A DNA stretch of 64,000 nt from JBOEGW01 sp050633625 (GTDB lineage: Bacteria; Pseudomonadota; Alphaproteobacteria; Rhodobacterales; Rhodobacteraceae): positions 248,001-312,000 of the forward strand of contig JBOEGW010000003.1 of assembly GCA_050633625.1 (NCBI GenBank), given 5' to 3'. Under the pieces are notes generated by a model that made no database searches, was not told the origin of the DNA, and worked only from the letters and a program-made list of their open reading frames with translations. Of this stretch, positions 62,851 through 64,000 are shown one piece after another (within the stretch, counting starts at the first letter, position 1; the number at the start of each line of letters is the position of its first letter). The position numbers and the translations under genes were made by a program.

Positions 62851-63465
62851 TCAGGCGCCTTGCAGGGTTGGGCGCGCGAGCAAGCCAATGGCTGGGTCGG
62901 CGAGAAAGGCAGCGAAATAGGCGGGCATGCGGTCAAGGTCGGAGGCGGAGAGATCCATCCGCACGCCGCCCTGACGCATCGCAACTGTGGCGCAGGTCGC
63001 GTTGAGGTCGTTTTGGGTAGCCTCCAAAAGCTGCGACAGGGTGAGCCCTTTGGGCAGGCAGGCAGGATGCAACGCGCGTGCGGCGCGCAGGAACATTGCG
63101 CTTGCTTCGGGCTGCTCATTGGTGGCCGCCCATGCGCCCCAAACGTCACCTGTTGTGACGCCTTTGCACCACGAAAGGGTTGCGGCGCCGGTGAGGGTCC
63201 AGCCAGCGGCGTGGCACAGCGCGCTCCAATCGCTCGCTTGCACGCTCATAAGCTCTTGGCGCAGGGTGTCTTCTGCGTCTGCGATGGTTTTGAGGGTTGA
63301 GCCGTTGCCGCGCGATGTATCGGCGGATGAGAACCGCTCGATGAGTTGGCTGTTGGCGTGAAAAATGCGCCACAGGTCTGGGAGAGATGTGCCGCTTTCG
63401 GATAGGATTGCGCCGCGCAGGGCAGAGTTTGACTGGGTCATTGGCGTGCTTTTTTGCTGTGTCAT
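62851..63465 (-). CDS. Unknown T6SS-cluster protein, paralog of the gene at 60294
   Basis: The product is 204 aa. Its start overlaps the upstream gene's stop (ATGA), and its stop is 2 bases before PAAR. The conserved block around SALCHAAGWTLTG and a later helical, Leu/Ala-rich region are shared with the paralog. No enzyme motif is seen. Two copies flanking PAAR-DUF4123 suggest each serves a cargo unit. Confidence 0.7.
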   Translation of the reverse strand: MTQQKSTPMTQSNSALRGAILSESGTSLPDLWRIFHANSQLIERFSSADTSRGNGSTLKTIADAEDTLRQELMSVQASDWSALCHAAGWTLTGAATLSWCKGVTTGDVWGAWAATNEQPEASAMFLRAARALHPACLPKGLTLSQLLEATQNDLNATCATVAMRQGGVRMDLSASDLDRMPAYFAAFLADPAIGLLARPTLQGA

Positions 63466-64000
63466 CGTAAGACCGCCTGCGGATCAAATCCGATGTCGGC
63501 GAGGTTACATCCGGCAGGGGGGAGGCTTGCGAGATAGGGGTGGAGGCCCGCGGCGATCTGGTTGTATGGCTGGTCATACTGGGGGGAGCGGTTTTCGCGG
63601 AGACACTGCGCATTGGAGGCGGCACCGAGTTCCCAGTAGAGATTATAGTTTTGATCGACATCCACATCCCAGACGCCAATGGCGGCTGTCAGCCCGGCGG
63701 ACACCAGCCCATCGCCCGTATTGGCAATGAATTGCGGGCCGAATAGGGGCTTTGAAACCGGGTTTGGGGCGGCGTCGATAAAATAGCCCGCCGCGCCGGC
63801 GATCAACTCGACTTCGGCCCCAATGATGCCACCTGTGCAGCCCCAGAGGTCGTTGAGCGAAAAGGGGACATTGGCGCGCATGAATTGCGGAATTCCGGCT
63901 TTCATACGGTCGAACAACTTCATGCCTTCGCTGATCTGCGCATAGGCTTGATTGGTTGAAACGGCATCTCCGATTTGCTTGGCGCGCCCTGCGGCATCAA
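63462..64000 (-). CDS. Unknown T6SS-cluster protein (partial, runs off the window)
   Basis: The frame is open from the window end; an internal ATG at 63923 (MKLFDRMKAG) is preceded by in-frame sequence AAGRAKQIGDAVS and QAYAQISEG, so the true start is outside. A Gly-rich segment (GCTGGIIGAEVELIAGAAGY) and an aromatic region (NYNLYWELG) are visible. No family is recognised. It is the most upstream gene of the visible operon. Confidence 0.6.
   Translation of the reverse strand, partial: DAAGRAKQIGDAVSTNQAYAQISEGMKLFDRMKAGIPQFMRANVPFSLNDLWGCTGGIIGAEVELIAGAAGYFIDAAPNPVSKPLFGPQFIANTGDGLVSAGLTAAIGVWDVDVDQNYNLYWELGAASNAQCLRENRSPQYDQPYNQIAAGLHPYLASLPPAGCNLADIGFDPQAVLR

Noticed and set aside
1..64000. 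tRNA, rRNA or integrase genes as an anchor for the accessory region
   Set aside because: None could be recognised by eye on either strand, so the region is not called an integrative element.

Overview
This 64 kb window looks like chromosomal DNA of a roseobacter-type alphaproteobacterium (Rhodobacteraceae). The grounds are the ccoNOQP/ccoGHIS cluster next to a usp gene, an FnrL-type regulator and hemN, the blocks hemC-hemE and dacC/HAD/clpS/rsmC/hemF, the small SRP RNA, the high GC and the dense packing with frequent ATGA overlaps. No taxonomic marker was compared, so the placement is inferred from gene content and order.

Bases 1-7,600 hold housekeeping and envelope genes: the tail of an unknown gene, creD, a divergent tesA / ybbA-ybbP unit, and a DUF4198 gene head-to-head with a HupE/UreJ family gene (likely metal uptake). 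Bases 7,600-19,940 are an oxygen-responsive block: an atypical LuxR-family regulator, ccoGHIS (cbb3 oxidase maturation), ccoNOQP (the oxidase), usp, fnrL and anaerobic hemN. Four FNR-box sequences lie in the promoters of ccoG, ccoN, usp and the fnrL/hemN divergent region, so one sensor probably controls terminal oxidase, assembly factors, stress protein and anaerobic heme synthesis. Bases 19,950-30,180 add heme and housekeeping genes (FAD oxidase, hemC, hemE, dacC, HAD hydrolase, clpS, rsmC-like, an SDR that lacks its catalytic Tyr and Lys, hemF, a normal SDR).

Bases 30,180-36,110 encode a yejABEF-type peptide ABC transporter, followed by a membrane-anchored cytochrome c, pheA, GNAT, SRPBCC, nudC, a cyclic-nucleotide phosphodiesterase/nucleotidase, the SRP RNA, an Ltp-like secreted protein, trmL, lysR, a NAD(P)-binding protein, an LLM flavin oxidoreductase and dnaX. 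Three convergent intergenic regions carry related hairpin-plus-tail repeats; one has grown into two adjacent tandem arrays.

From 48.4 kb to the end is an accessory region read almost entirely on the minus strand. Its head is a type VI secretion (T6SS) cargo operon: an unknown gene running off the window, an unknown gene, PAAR, a DUF4123 adaptor, two further unknown genes, vgrG preceded by a 9-codon coupled leader ORF, a small unknown protein, a PoNe-type nuclease effector, and its PoNi-type immunity gene. Downstream is an array of displaced modules: an orphan His/Asn-rich toxin tip coupled to a TPR immunity-like gene, several immunity-like genes including a recombining pair, a sulfotransferase-like gene on the other strand, a broken gene, and two decayed PoNe tips each still overlapped by an intact-looking PoNi gene. 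Two stretches of N interrupt near-identical PoNi copies and are probably repeat-induced assembly gaps. The array starts about 100 bp after dnaX.
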